Origin: Planctomycetota bacterium
Lineage (GTDB): Bacteria > Planctomycetota > Phycisphaerae > UBA1845
Length of the DNA: 64,000 nt
Direction: 5' to 3'
Assembly (NCBI GenBank): GCA_024276605.1
Contig: JAJRWX010000031.1
Span: forward strand, 1 to 64,000
Below the pieces are notes generated by a model, which was not told where the DNA came from, ran no database searches, and worked only from the letters and a program-made list of their open reading frames with translations. This document shows, in pieces, positions 24,851 to 34,448 of this stretch (its first letter is position 1; every line of letters begins with the position of its first letter). Position numbers and translations under genes: made by a program.

Positions 24851-25557
24851 GGTTTTGTCTCCCTTATATGTCTCTTTCAATCTCACACTTCAACCATTTC
24901 GAGCCGAATACTTCAACAAATCTACAACCATCGTACCCATCGGAATGCGTGCCCCCCATATCATAAGCACATCTCCAACCGCTTAAGTACTGCATGGAAA
25001 CTGTTGCACGGCTCCCAAAACTCCAACTCCCAAGGCCCAAACCGATCGTACGATCACGCCACTAAAAATCCCAGCCGAGATCGATACGATCACGTAGTAA
25101 CCAAAACGTCATATAAAACTATAAAAACGGACACTTCTACCACACAAAAAACCGTATGTGTTATTCAGCCGAGCCGTCGTAGCCAGCCAGCGCGCATTTT
25201 GTTAACAAGCACCAGCTACGAGAAACCCAAACCAAATAACGGTGATCTTGCGCAGACACGAACCGTTCGGTCACTAGTTTCGTCTATTAGGTTGTCAGTG
25301 TCGTGGAATGAGGTTGAAAGAGGCGAGGATAACTAATGCGGTAGATAGATAATAAATTCGGCTACTGCCAGTTTGGATATATTATGATAACGGTATCAAA
25401 ATCAGATGATACAAGTCCTCTTACGCCCAGTCGTACAAACTACACACCATGTGCAGCATCATACAAACCTCCACAATCACCAACTACACTCTACTTCGTC
25501 TTTTATCACATGTCAATAGTTATCGTACTAAAAAATGACAACGCCTTCACGTAGCCT
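24851..25557. other. Intergenic region without a recognised gene
   Basis: About 700 AT-richer bases lie between the prepilin gene and the upstream DUF362 gene. Plus-strand frames at 24842-25336 overlap the prepilin leader on the opposite strand, lack family character, and were not accepted. Confidence 0.5.
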
Positions 25558-26550
25558 TCATCCCATCCTCATCCGGTCAAAATCGATGTCAAATAGCTTA
25601 GCTACACCAAGTCCCAGAGCTTGAGCTTGGGCAAGATAGGGCACTTTCTCCGGGGCGACAGCTAACGATGTTAACCGTTCCCGAGATCGGATATCGTTCA
25701 GAATAGAGACACCCACAGCGTCCATGGCTACCGGATCAGTCGAAACCAAAATAGAACCATGGTCTACTATGGAGTCATTACTTGCACTAGGTCCCCCCTT
25801 GTACACCACACGCAATGCGTCAACGATGTTGATCCTCAATTTGTCCCTAATAGCCGGAAGGGCAACGATATCTGCTATATACGGCGAACAGCCCTGGCCA
25901 TGGAAACGAGCAGGATGCTGAATTAACCCGTGAGAAAGATTTTTCAAGCAACACGTTAACAAGGCGATATTGTGCGTTTTGAGAAATGGCACGTTGATAA
26001 TGGCCGTTATCTGGTCCAACACACGAGCTAGATGGTCCGAGCCGCTACCAAAATTGGCGGTCGTAGCCTGAAACCCCGGCGAAACCGGTCGTGTTTGGTA
26101 CCGTGTGATGACCTCTTTCGGTGCTTCAATGCAAACAATACGATCCAACGGCCAACCCGCTTCCATTAACGATTCAATCAACACACCGGCCAGCGTCGAC
26201 GATGTACCGATGATTTGCTGTGCTGAGGCATTAAATTTCAAGCCAACGATATCACGATCGCGTAATAGGGTACGCCACGCGGCCTGGGTCGTATCTTTTT
26301 TGGTGGTAGCTTGCAATGCCGCATCGATCATTTCTCCCAACAGTACTTTGTGAACGGTCGGGCCAATCACCACATAATCAGAGTTGACTTCCACCACACG
26401 GGCGGAGCTTCGACGCAATGGCTTAGGCAATACATCTTGGCTGTATGCGCTGAGGGCGGGAATCGCCGCTGCGCTCGAAGCGATCCCCAGGAATGTACGA
26501 CGCGAGACCTTACGCGCTGAGTTTTGTTTGTCCGGATTGGGCATGTACAA
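25558..26550 (-). CDS. Tat-exported DUF362 protein
   Basis: This 330-aa protein has a twin-arginine signal peptide (KVSRRTFLGIASSAAAIPALSAYS), predicting folded export. The mature part is of the DUF362 type. The characteristic stretch runs from IVGLKFNASAQQIIGT, through FLKTHNIALLTCCLKNLSHGLIQHP, to VDALRVVYKGGPSAS and ILVSTDPVAMDAVGVSIL. No Cys-rich ferredoxin tail is present, unlike some DUF362 members. The Tat signal suggests a cofactor, which is not identified. ATG codons at 26550 and 26544 are both possible. It is a single gene with no partners. Confidence 0.85.
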   Translation of the reverse strand: MYMPNPDKQNSARKVSRRTFLGIASSAAAIPALSAYSQDVLPKPLRRSSARVVEVNSDYVVIGPTVHKVLLGEMIDAALQATTKKDTTQAAWRTLLRDRDIVGLKFNASAQQIIGTSSTLAGVLIESLMEAGWPLDRIVCIEAPKEVITRYQTRPVSPGFQATTANFGSGSDHLARVLDQITAIINVPFLKTHNIALLTCCLKNLSHGLIQHPARFHGQGCSPYIADIVALPAIRDKLRINIVDALRVVYKGGPSASNDSIVDHGSILVSTDPVAMDAVGVSILNDIRSRERLTSLAVAPEKVPYLAQAQALGLGVAKLFDIDFDRMRMG

Positions 26551-26676
26551 GGCAATCGCGCAACCTATTGTTATCCAAGGAGGTTATCGGCACATCGAGC
26601 GCCACGGATAAACAGGCCGTGTAAACGTGATAGCCGAAACTCCTGCCACGTTGTACGGAATGATCCCTTGTATGCA

Positions 26677-26713
26677 ACAAAGCATGCCCCATCGCCGATG
26701 GGGCATGCTTTGT
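26677..26713. repeat. 17-bp perfect inverted repeat, possible terminator
   Basis: Arms ACAAAGCATGCCCCATC (26677-26693) and GATGGGGCATGCTTTGT (26697-26713) are separated by GCC. It lies 22 bp past the DUF2617 stop and upstream of the DUF362 start. The stem is very strong and the distal arm ends in CTTTGT, so it probably terminates the DUF2617 transcript. A run of A follows on the plus strand. Confidence 0.65.
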
Positions 26714-26734
26714 AAAAAGTCTATGTTGGATTAT

Positions 26735-27328
26735 TTACCAAGCGGCAATTTTACGCTGGCCGACTTCGAAAATCGATTGCGTCTTCAGCAATGTCAGCTC
26801 TTCCGGAAAAGCATGAAACGAGTGAATAAGCAATTCATGATCTCTCGCATCGAAATCGATGAAAGAGAATGGTGCGAGTCCTTCATGTTCCCAATCCGGG
26901 AAGACCTCGAATAGATCGCTATTCTCGGCGTAGTGTATGTAATCTCGATAGGTAGCTGGAAACAGCTGAGGCGTCAATCGTTCCACCTGAGTAGAGAGAA
27001 GATACTTTACGTCATGCTGAAAAGATTGCGCATGATCGCGTTCACCCCTGAAACGGAAGGACGTAGCCAGTCCCGCTTTAGGAAGAAGATCGAGATCGTC
27101 CGCAATCACTTCCGTTAAAATCTGGTCACCAATCTGCGCCGTAATCACATGAGAAAGACCCACGACCCAAATCTCTGCTTGGTAGCGATCCCGCTCAATA
27201 CGTGCGATACGTTGGATATTGAAAAGTTCCGGGTGTAGCGCCCTCTGGTAAAGGCAAAAATGCATATCGTCTACCCGTTGTCTCGTCTGTGCCGGTTCTA
27301 GCTGTCCTCGTTCCACTGTTGATCCCAA
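26735..27328 (-). CDS. DUF2617 family protein
   Basis: This is a 197-aa soluble protein matching DUF2617, a family of unknown function. The family start reads MHFCLYQRALHPELFNI (from residue 22), followed by IERDRYQAEIWVVGLSHVIT and LTPQLFPATYRDYIHYAENSDLFEVFPDWE. The last part (FSFIDFDARDHELLIHSFHAFPEELTLLKTQSIFE) suggests a compact beta domain. The extreme N-terminus is uncertain. TTG 27328, GTG 27316 and ATG 27265 are in frame, and family members that I recall begin near the last of these. It is monocistronic, ending before a strong hairpin. Confidence 0.75.
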   Translation of the reverse strand: MGSTVERGQLEPAQTRQRVDDMHFCLYQRALHPELFNIQRIARIERDRYQAEIWVVGLSHVITAQIGDQILTEVIADDLDLLPKAGLATSFRFRGERDHAQSFQHDVKYLLSTQVERLTPQLFPATYRDYIHYAENSDLFEVFPDWEHEGLAPFSFIDFDARDHELLIHSFHAFPEELTLLKTQSIFEVGQRKIAAW

Positions 27329-27611
27329 TCTTGAAAAATAAGGTTCTTAAAACACCACGTCGTCTAGGATTATAAGGCCAATACGTGGCAATTCCATGAT
27401 TTTCTTTGTAAGAACGATAATTATATGAAAATGCACATGTTCTTACATAACGTCATGTATTATGGGACGATACGTCAAGATTCAGCAGTTATTGCGCCCC
27501 TGTTTACAATGTCGTTACGCTAGAGGGCTCGGTTTGGTTCATCCTGTTATGAATTCTTGGTCATTTTTGCTGTTGCTCATGGTTTTAGCGACTCTATAAT
27601 ACGCCACTGAC
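27329..27611. other. Intergenic region between divergent genes
   Basis: These 283 AT-rich bases contain several TATAAT-like hexamers. No gene or structured RNA was recognised. Confidence 0.4.
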
Positions 27612-28088
27612 ATGATAAAAGTGGTGTCTATATGGCTGGCGTTTTCTGTGCTCGCCACCCAATTGGGTTGGCGATCGGATTCCGTTCACACTGACGTTAT
27701 TGCTGCAGAATCGAAATCGCAGATTGACGACTTGGTCGTACAACAGGCGCAGTCATCCGACCATCAGGATCAGCCTATCGAGGAAGATGCGTCAGATGAT
27801 GGTGATGCTGTTGACGATAATACGGACAGCGAAACCGGCACTCCGGAAGATAAACCCCTCAATCCTATTTTAGCTCGTGCTGCTTTGCCGGATATGAGTG
27901 GACGTCTTACTCGACCCGCTAGTATGAGTCGGGAATTGGCCTTGTCGATTCGGGGCCAGGCAATCGTGCGTCAGCGAGATCCGCGCGGCGAACACCCTGA
28001 GCGTGTGGCAGCGGCGGCGCGTTGTCGAACCTCTCATCTATTGGTTATCGCTCGCGCAACCCGGCCTCATGCCCCACCTTTGACTTAA
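27612..28088 (+). CDS. Small exported acidic protein upstream of secDF, possible frameshift
   Basis: This 158-aa frame begins with a signal-like segment (MIKVVSIWLAFSVLATQLGW). A very acidic middle (SDDGDAVDDNTDSETGTPED) is followed by a helical basic part (LALSIRGQAIVRQRDPRGEH). After PERVAAAAR the frame becomes Arg/His/Pro-rich and loses coding character. A single-base shift at the GCGGCGGCGCG run near 28012-28020 would continue as VVEPLIYWLSLAQPGLMPHL and stop at 28083, which reads more like protein. The family is unknown. It lies where yajC often precedes secDF but does not look like YajC. Confidence 0.45.
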   Translation: MIKVVSIWLAFSVLATQLGWRSDSVHTDVIAAESKSQIDDLVVQQAQSSDHQDQPIEEDASDDGDAVDDNTDSETGTPEDKPLNPILARAALPDMSGRLTRPASMSRELALSIRGQAIVRQRDPRGEHPERVAAAARCRTSHLLVIARATRPHAPPLT

Positions 28089-28387
28089 CGGCTAGCCGCG
28101 CATCCTCAAGTGATGCCATAGCATGGGTAAGCGTTCACTTACCTGTGTCTTTCGAAGCGCTAGGCACACGGGCGAATAAGTTTGCCCTTGCCACCCATCG
28201 TTGTGTATCGGAGCACCAACTTTTATTCGAGAAGATTGTCTCGAAACAACCGTACGCAATAAACGAGCAGGCCATCACGCAGGCTCTTTTTATTCGCGGT
28301 ATTATGTTTACTAAAGTGAATCAATTGAAACGTCGTTTACGCGATTGTGCTGTTACGACGTCATGTCACATGTGGAGATAAAATGAT
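28089..28387 (+). other. Leader region of secDF
   Basis: A 119-codon frame (28022-28381) spans this stretch but starts inside the preceding gene and has no recognisable features, so it is not called. The secDF ATG at 28388 is preceded by GGAG about 14 nt upstream. Confidence 0.4.
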
Positions 28388-31300
28388 ATGAATGATCCAA
28401 ATCGGCTAATGAAATGGTTACTCATCATTGGTCTTGTGGTGTTGTCCTTAGTGATTCTGTACCCGCCTGGAGAAAAACTTAAAGGTGGTATCGACCTCGT
28501 CGGCGGAACGAGCATGTTGTTCGAGATCGACACGACAGGTTTAGAGCCTAATCAGATGCGAGATTTATCAACCAAGGTGATGGAAGTGTTGAAAGATCGC
28601 GTCGATCCCAACGGTCAGCGCAACTTAGAGTGGCGTCCTGTGGGCAATACGCGGCTGGAAATTCGCATGCCGCGTCCGCCGAAAAAAGCCATCGAACGGC
28701 GCGATCACTACAACAAAGCGATTGAGCTACTCGCCGAGATGCACCTGTCGCGGTTTGAAGTGGAGTCTGCGCTCAATGCCAGCCAAGACAGCCGCGAGGC
28801 CGCACTGGCTAAACTCGTGAAAGGCATAGATGAGCGTGTACCGTTGATTGAGAAACTTCAAGAGGCGTATAGCACGTTTTCTGCGATGAACCGAGAGGAA
28901 GACCTGGCGGCGACCGAGTCAGCTAAGGCGGCGTACGAAGAAGCCATGAGTGCGCTATTGGCCACGTCGATGCCGGTGAATCGGTTGACGGATGTATTGT
29001 CACTTAAGATCGGCCCGAGTCGCGATAAAGAATTGGAGAAGTTGCGTGAAGAATACCCATCCTATGACGCACCGGGTAGCAAGCGCTTAACGACCGTCGT
29101 GCAGGCGTATGCTCTGTGGGCAAAAGACAAGGCGGATCTCGAGGATCCATCCGACTTGAAGCGATTGTTACGTGGTGCGGGCGTGTTGGAGTTTCGCATC
29201 CTAGCTGATCGCGACCCAGCTTCTCCGGGTAATACGACGGAACCGTCACAACCCATTTCCCGTTTTACCACGCAATTATCCAAGTATGGTCCGCGTCCCC
29301 AAGCGGGTGACCGTTTTATCTGGTTGCCCATCGATGACATTTTACGGTTTACGCGGGCGGACAATATCGAAGATTTCGAATCTCGTAAGGATCTACCAGG
29401 TCAGCCTATCATCGAAGAGTACGCAGGACGGTATTACGTGTTGTTCCATAACGACGCAAACATGTCGATGTTGCAGGCGAAGGGGACTGGTAAGCGCTGG
29501 AAACTACAGCACGCTTTTCCGGATCGTGATCCCATGACCGGCGAAAATGTCGTTTCGTTTGGTCTTGACCCGCAAGGTGGCCAACAGTTTGGCGAGTTAA
29601 CAGGTAGCAATAAAGGTCGTCAGCTTTGTATCGTTCTCGATGACACAGCTATGTCACGTGCTACGATCCGGGAACGCATCACGACGCGTTGTCAGATTAG
29701 CGGTGGTTTCACACAAGAGCGCGCCCAGGATTTGGTACGCATCCTTGACGCCGGATCGTTACCGGCACGTTTACGCGAAACACCCTTGCAAGAACAGACA
29801 GTCGGTCCGACCCTTGGCGAAAGTAATCGCGTAAAAGGTTTACGGGCGGCGGCCATCGGTGGTATTTCCGTGGCGGTTTTCATTCTGGCGTATTACGGTT
29901 TTGTCGCCGGCGGCATGGCCAATGTGGCTCTGGCGATGAACCTGCTCATGGTGCTGGCTGTCATGGCATTGGTACAAGCGACGTTTACGTTGCCGGGTAT
30001 CGCCGGCTTGCTCTTGACGGTAGGTATGGCCGTGGATGCCAATGTGCTTATTTTTGAGCGATTTAGAGAAGAGCGCGATCGCGGTGTGATTTTTAAGAAG
30101 GCGCTCAATGCCGGATATGACAAAGCGTTTTCCACCATTATAGATGCCAATGTAACGACACTACTCACCTGCGTTATTCTTGGTTTTGTAGGTAGTGAAG
30201 AAGTCAAAGGTTTCGCGATTGTGTTGGGCATCGGTATTGTCACTAGTATGTTTACCTCCTTGTTTGTGACACGTCTTGTGTTTAATACGCTCATCGCCAA
30301 GGGCATGTTGAAAGATCTGTCGATGCGTCGTCTCATCGGTCAGTTGTCGATTGATTGGCTGGGCATGTATCGCATGTTTGTCCCCATATCGATTGTAGCC
30401 GTTGGATTGGGGCTTACCATCTTTTTCGGGCTAAGCGCAGTAAACAAAGAGGCTGTCTATGATATCGAGTTTCTTGGCGGTACCAGCATCCAGATAGATT
30501 TCAAGGACGGCATCGCCATGAAAGATCAAGAAGTAACCGATGCGATTACGTCGACGGACCCCACCAGTGCCGCCGGTTGGCTTCGCACCGCAGCGGATGC
30601 TTTAGACTCTGCTACGGCATCCCCAGGTGAACAACCTGGTCAATTCACGTTGACTTCCGCCAAGCTCACGGGGGCACAGTTAGGGGCACTCATGCGGGAG
30701 GCGATGGGTAGCGACATGGACCGAGACGGCATCCAAGTCGCGGGACACACGGCTACTTTTATCACCAAGTCAGGTCAAATGGTGATGGAACAATTTGAAA
30801 AAGCAAAGGTCCATGCCGCAGAGGCTGCACGGCGAGCGGCGGATCGACTGGGTAGCGCTCGGGTTCAAAGTGTTACTGATCTCGAGGGAGAGGGTGTCAA
30901 AGGCGCGTCGTACGAACTTTCCACCATTGAGACCAATCGCGGTTTAGTACAAGCGGCTGTATTGGCCGTGTTGGGAGATAAGCTAGCCATACAACGGGCT
31001 ATCAACTTCACGACGGTTGAGGATGAGGAACTCACGCGTGCGCCGTTTTTCGTGGTTGAATCCGACGACCATTTTCTTTCAGACGTCATCGGTGGAGATT
31101 CAACGTTTGATGTGAGACGATTTCGTGGTGGTTCGGCGATTCAGGTCGTCATCGGTGAGAGTGAAGAGGCTATCACAAGCCAGGAGCTAGAGCGGCGCTT
31201 GCGTGAGGTAAGTCTTCAACCTGAATTCGATCAGTTGCGTACGTTGGATTCGGTCGTCTTTCCGTTGGGAAGCTCTACCACAATCGCAGATGGCCAGAAC

Positions 31301-32185
31301 GTCTACCGAGCCTTTGCCGTGCTCGCGGTAGATGAGGCGCTGATGTATGACGCTGATCCCGTCCAATGGGAACAATCATTAGCCCAGATCAAGTTAGCCC
31401 AGGTGCGAGCGGCGCTGGGTAGCGAAAAATCGTTCTCCAAGGTGATCGCTTTTGCACCACAAATTGCCAAACAGACCAAAAATCGCGCCATTTTCGCTGC
31501 CGTGTTGGCATTTTGTACTATTGTAGCTTATTTGTGGTTGCGATTTGGCTCCAAGGACTACGGATTGGCTGCCATCGTTTGTTTAGTACATGATATCTCC
31601 ATCACGCTGGGATTGGTGGCTGTTTCACACTATGTATTCAATACGTTCATCGGTAAGGCGTTGCTCATCAGCGATTTCAAGATTGATTTGCCGATGATTG
31701 CCGCACTGCTAACGGTTGTGGGTTATAGCCTCAATGATACGATCGTGGTGTTCGACCGAATCCGGGAAAACAAGGGAAAAGTCGGCAAGTTGAATCGTAG
31801 CCTGATCAACAACAGCATCAATCAGACGCTGGCCAGGACGTTGCTCACCTCGATTACCACCGCTTTGGTCGTTTTTATACTCTATGTGTTTGGAGGACAG
31901 GGCGTGCATGGATTCAGCTTTGCCATGCTCATTGGTGTGATCGTGGGGACGTACAGTTCGGTCGCCGTGGCTGCACCGTTGTTGCACCGCCCGGTTCTTT
32001 TGCGTCGCGTGGTTATGATTATTGCCGGCCTTGGCGTCGTGGGTATTATCTTTGCTGAAGTGCCCAACACAACTGCCCAAATCATTTGTTCGGGTATCAC
32101 GGGCGCCATCGTGTTGTATTTGTTGACTCGTGGTGGCCAAGATCAGAGTTTTAGATCTTCGACCGCTGCCGGGGCGAGTGCTTAA
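28388..32185 (+). CDS. secDF: Protein translocase subunit SecDF (fused, enlarged)
   Basis: This is a single 1,265-aa fusion of SecD and SecF, which use the proton motive force to drive protein export through SecYEG. The SecD half has the first helix (LMKWLLIIGLVVLSLVIL), KGGIDLVGGTSMLFEI, a periplasmic region, the GLDPQGGQQFGELT segment, then LPARL and the helix bundle (GLLLTVGMAVDANVLIFERFREE). The SecF half starts near 660 (YRMFVPISIVAVGLGL), with FLGGTSIQIDF and later VVGYSLNDTIVVFDRIRENK. It is much longer than usual 750-850-aa fusions. A coiled-coil insertion lies in the first periplasmic region (about 95-240) and another large insertion in the SecF periplasmic part, a pattern familiar in Planctomycetota. 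A hairpin follows at 32229. Confidence 0.96.
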   Translation: MNDPNRLMKWLLIIGLVVLSLVILYPPGEKLKGGIDLVGGTSMLFEIDTTGLEPNQMRDLSTKVMEVLKDRVDPNGQRNLEWRPVGNTRLEIRMPRPPKKAIERRDHYNKAIELLAEMHLSRFEVESALNASQDSREAALAKLVKGIDERVPLIEKLQEAYSTFSAMNREEDLAATESAKAAYEEAMSALLATSMPVNRLTDVLSLKIGPSRDKELEKLREEYPSYDAPGSKRLTTVVQAYALWAKDKADLEDPSDLKRLLRGAGVLEFRILADRDPASPGNTTEPSQPISRFTTQLSKYGPRPQAGDRFIWLPIDDILRFTRADNIEDFESRKDLPGQPIIEEYAGRYYVLFHNDANMSMLQAKGTGKRWKLQHAFPDRDPMTGENVVSFGLDPQGGQQFGELTGSNKGRQLCIVLDDTAMSRATIRERITTRCQISGGFTQERAQDLVRILDAGSLPARLRETPLQEQTVGPTLGESNRVKGLRAAAIGGISVAVFILAYYGFVAGGMANVALAMNLLMVLAVMALVQATFTLPGIAGLLLTVGMAVDANVLIFERFREERDRGVIFKKALNAGYDKAFSTIIDANVTTLLTCVILGFVGSEEVKGFAIVLGIGIVTSMFTSLFVTRLVFNTLIAKGMLKDLSMRRLIGQLSIDWLGMYRMFVPISIVAVGLGLTIFFGLSAVNKEAVYDIEFLGGTSIQIDFKDGIAMKDQEVTDAITSTDPTSAAGWLRTAADALDSATASPGEQPGQFTLTSAKLTGAQLGALMREAMGSDMDRDGIQVAGHTATFITKSGQMVMEQFEKAKVHAAEAARRAADRLGSARVQSVTDLEGEGVKGASYELSTIETNRGLVQAAVLAVLGDKLAIQRAINFTTVEDEELTRAPFFVVESDDHFLSDVIGGDSTFDVRRFRGGSAIQVVIGESEEAITSQELERRLREVSLQPEFDQLRTLDSVVFPLGSSTTIADGQNVYRAFAVLAVDEALMYDADPVQWEQSLAQIKLAQVRAALGSEKSFSKVIAFAPQIAKQTKNRAIFAAVLAFCTIVAYLWLRFGSKDYGLAAIVCLVHDISITLGLVAVSHYVFNTFIGKALLISDFKIDLPMIAALLTVVGYSLNDTIVVFDRIRENKGKVGKLNRSLINNSINQTLARTLLTSITTALVVFILYVFGGQGVHGFSFAMLIGVIVGTYSSVAVAAPLLHRPVLLRRVVMIIAGLGVVGIIFAEVPNTTAQIICSGITGAIVLYLLTRGGQDQSFRSSTAAGASA

Positions 32186-32228
32186 TTTACATTAAGCTGA
32201 TCGCTTTTTATCCATTTGTCGCTTTGCG

Positions 32229-32260
32229 AAGGCCCATGAGAGGCAACTCTCATGGGCCTT
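32229..32260 (+). terminator. Strong hairpin after secDF
   Basis: A 14-bp perfect stem AAGGCCCATGAGAG/CTCTCATGGGCCTT with loop GCAA lies 44 bp past the secDF stop. It is followed by GCTTGTG rather than a T tract. A terminator or transcript-stabilising end is likely. Confidence 0.65.
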
Positions 32261-32430
32261 GCTTGTGAATTGTTGAGCAGCGAGAAGGCTGATTCGCTTG
32301 ACAAACTACAGCGCTGATTTAGAGTTTAGCATACGTTCTAGATTCAGTTGTATCGATCGAGAGTATGTTTCTTTCTGAAACGATTGAGGAATTTACGTTA
32401 CACTTGGATTGAGCGTACAATAGCGTAGAT

Positions 32431-32470
32431 CGTTCGCAAAATTGTCCACAAAAATGTGAGATTGCGAACG
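32431..32470. promoter_or_regulatory. Inverted repeat upstream of the LysM gene
   Basis: Nine-base arms CGTTCGCAA (32431-32439) and TTGCGAACG (32462-32470) are separated by 22 bp. It is possibly an operator or 5'-leader structure for the LysM gene 130 bp downstream. No regulator can be assigned. Confidence 0.35.
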
Positions 32471-32602
32471 CCTCACGGATGGGTGTGATGAGTCAAGACG
32501 GCGGGCGACGTGTAAGGTGCCTGTGCCAAACGCAGGGACGCATCGTTTTCAAGCCTCATGTCCCAACCGAGATTGAAGGGTCGAGTCGAAAGGGAGTTTG
32601 CC

Positions 32603-33580
32603 ATGCGCCCGGATGTTAAGCTTGGAATAATCAGTTCGATGATCGTCGTCTTGGTCGCGGGGGGGTACTATTTCTATCGCGATGGTGGAGATACAGCGAT
32701 TCCCGTCTCCTCGGATACTATCGCGACGGGCAAAAAAGTAGCTCCCAACAAGCGTGTAGCCAACAAAACGACTCGGCCTATATCCGGCGACAAGCGCTCA
32801 ACTTCAAACCGAAGACGACCGTCCACGACAACGGGTACAGCTACGAAGTCCAACCGTCCTGCGAGCAACACCAGAGTGAAGAACCCCACTGCTCGTCAAC
32901 GCATGGCACACAAGGATACGCGCCGCAAACCCCTAGCAGGTAAACGTGGGGCGGGTAAAGTAACTGTGCCTGGCAGAAAATCAGTTGCGCGACCCTCCAA
33001 GCCAATAACCAGTAAGTCCAAGGCTGTGGCGGCCAAGAAAACATCGACGGCGAATCGTGTAGCCTCGAATCCATCCAGCAAGAAAAATAGGCGCAGCACG
33101 AGCGCTGGCGAAACATTAAATCGACGGACTACAAGCGTGCCTTCCGGCGGACCATCCCATGATGCGGTGGAGCGTCACCGCGTGCAACCGGGTGACACCA
33201 TGGCGTCGCTAGCAGTTAATTATTATGGTGACGAAAAGTACACGAAATTTCTTATCAACAGCAACCCGCAGCTTACCAATCCTACTCGGTTACGCGTGGG
33301 CACGACGGTATTGATCCCATCGAGACCTGCTGATCGTACGCTACTAGCCGCTACGCACCAACCGAAATCGCCGACGCCAAAAAAACGAACGCCGACGGTG
33401 AAAAAGCCTTCGACTCGATCTTATACAGTCAAAAGCGGCGACAGTTTTTATTCGATTGCACGCGATGTGTTGGGCGATGCCTCTCAATGGCAGAAGTTGT
33501 TCGAGCTTAATAAAGCCGTTGTGAAAGGTGATGCCAGAAAGCTGCAAATTGGTCAGGTGATTCAACTACCGGCTTCGTAA
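32603..33580 (+). CDS. Membrane-anchored basic LysM protein
   Basis: This protein has 325 aa from ATG 32603, which has AAGGGAG 7 nt upstream; an in-frame ATG at 32558 is less likely. A single N-terminal membrane anchor (LGIISSMIVVLVAGGYYFY) leads into about 150 residues of extremely basic, Lys/Arg/Ser/Thr-rich low complexity. Two LysM domains follow. The first is HRVQPGDTMASLAVNYYGDE to VGTTVLIP; the second is YTVKSGDSFYSIARDVLGD to IGQVIQLP at the end. LysM binds N-acetylglucosamine polymers such as peptidoglycan. No hydrolase domain is present. The basic linker could bind anionic envelope polymers. Function is inferred from domains only. Confidence 0.88.
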   Translation: MRPDVKLGIISSMIVVLVAGGYYFYRDGGDTAIPVSSDTIATGKKVAPNKRVANKTTRPISGDKRSTSNRRRPSTTTGTATKSNRPASNTRVKNPTARQRMAHKDTRRKPLAGKRGAGKVTVPGRKSVARPSKPITSKSKAVAAKKTSTANRVASNPSSKKNRRSTSAGETLNRRTTSVPSGGPSHDAVERHRVQPGDTMASLAVNYYGDEKYTKFLINSNPQLTNPTRLRVGTTVLIPSRPADRTLLAATHQPKSPTPKKRTPTVKKPSTRSYTVKSGDSFYSIARDVLGDASQWQKLFELNKAVVKGDARKLQIGQVIQLPAS

Positions 33581-33843
33581 CCTATATTGAGCTTGTGCCG
33601 GTATACCATTTCATTCCCTTATTATCAGACTTGATAGTTGCTGCGCGTTTGCATGGCGCTAGCCGCGTACGGGCGGCGTCTATCGGTCGTGATCCCTGCG
33701 CGCCTCGTACCCTGTAATAAGCAAGCTAACCGGTCACAGTCCCGGATGTAACGTGCCGAGAATCGTGATAGGGGCGTTGGGCCTTGGCGGTGAATACAAG
33801 GGAGTCGATAGAGACGACGAATGTGTCGGGGGTATGTACACAC

Positions 33844-34431
33844 ATGCATGTTCATAAACAGGTATTGACAACCGGCGATGTAGCCAAGATTTGTAGCGTG
33901 GCACCGCGTACCGTATCCAAATGGTTTGACTCCGGTCAATTGCGCGGTTATCGCATTCCCGGCAGCAAAGATCGACGCATTCCGGTGGATCAGTTGATCC
34001 GATTCATGCAGTCGCATGGTATTCCCCTCGATAGTCTGGATGCGGGCCTGACGCGCGTGTTGATGGTGGATGCTGATTCATCACTAGCCCATAGCATCCG
34101 AGAGGCACTCACCGAAACTAAGAACTTCGATGTAACTATCGCGGATTCCGCTTTTGAAGGCGGGGCGATGATGATGGAGCATCGTCCACATGTGATCGTG
34201 GTTGATATCACGCTGCCCGACGTATCACCACGGGCTATTGCCCGTTTTATCCAATCCAACGCAGCCGTATCGAATACCGCATTGATCGGCACCGGTGAAC
34301 ATCTATCGCAGGCACAAGGTCAAGCGCTACTACAGGATGGATTCACCCATTTCCTGTCAAAGCCGTTTCGAACCACCGATTTGTTGACGACCATCGATAC
34401 AATCGTAGGCGCGGAAGTGACCACTTCATAG
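33844..34431 (+). CDS. Response regulator with N-terminal MerR/excisionase-type HTH and C-terminal receiver
   Basis: This 195-aa protein has the order DNA-binding domain then receiver, the reverse of most response regulators. Residues 5-60 (VLTTGDVAKICSVAPRTVSK, WFDSGQLRGYRIPGSKDRRI) form an excisionase-like helix-turn-helix. From about 70 the receiver reads VLMVDADSS (acidic pocket), HVIVVDITLPD (phosphoacceptor Asp), ALIGTGE and FLSKPFR (conserved Lys). The ATG at 33844 has GGGGGT about 12 nt upstream. An in-frame ATG at 33784 would add 20 unconserved residues. No histidine kinase is adjacent, so the partner is unknown. This architecture recurs in Planctomycetota. Confidence 0.88.
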   Translation: MHVHKQVLTTGDVAKICSVAPRTVSKWFDSGQLRGYRIPGSKDRRIPVDQLIRFMQSHGIPLDSLDAGLTRVLMVDADSSLAHSIREALTETKNFDVTIADSAFEGGAMMMEHRPHVIVVDITLPDVSPRAIARFIQSNAAVSNTALIGTGEHLSQAQGQALLQDGFTHFLSKPFRTTDLLTTIDTIVGAEVTTS

Positions 34432-34448
34432 GTTTGTTTGCTTACACC

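Noticed and set aside
24842-25336. 164-codon plus-strand frame
   Set aside because: It overlaps the prepilin leader in antisense, has no family match and irregular composition.
28022-28381. 119-codon frame before secDF
   Set aside because: It begins within another coding frame, lacks a ribosome-binding site and has no recognisable domain.
31709-32140. 143-codon minus-strand frame
   Set aside because: It is antisense to the conserved SecF helices of secDF.
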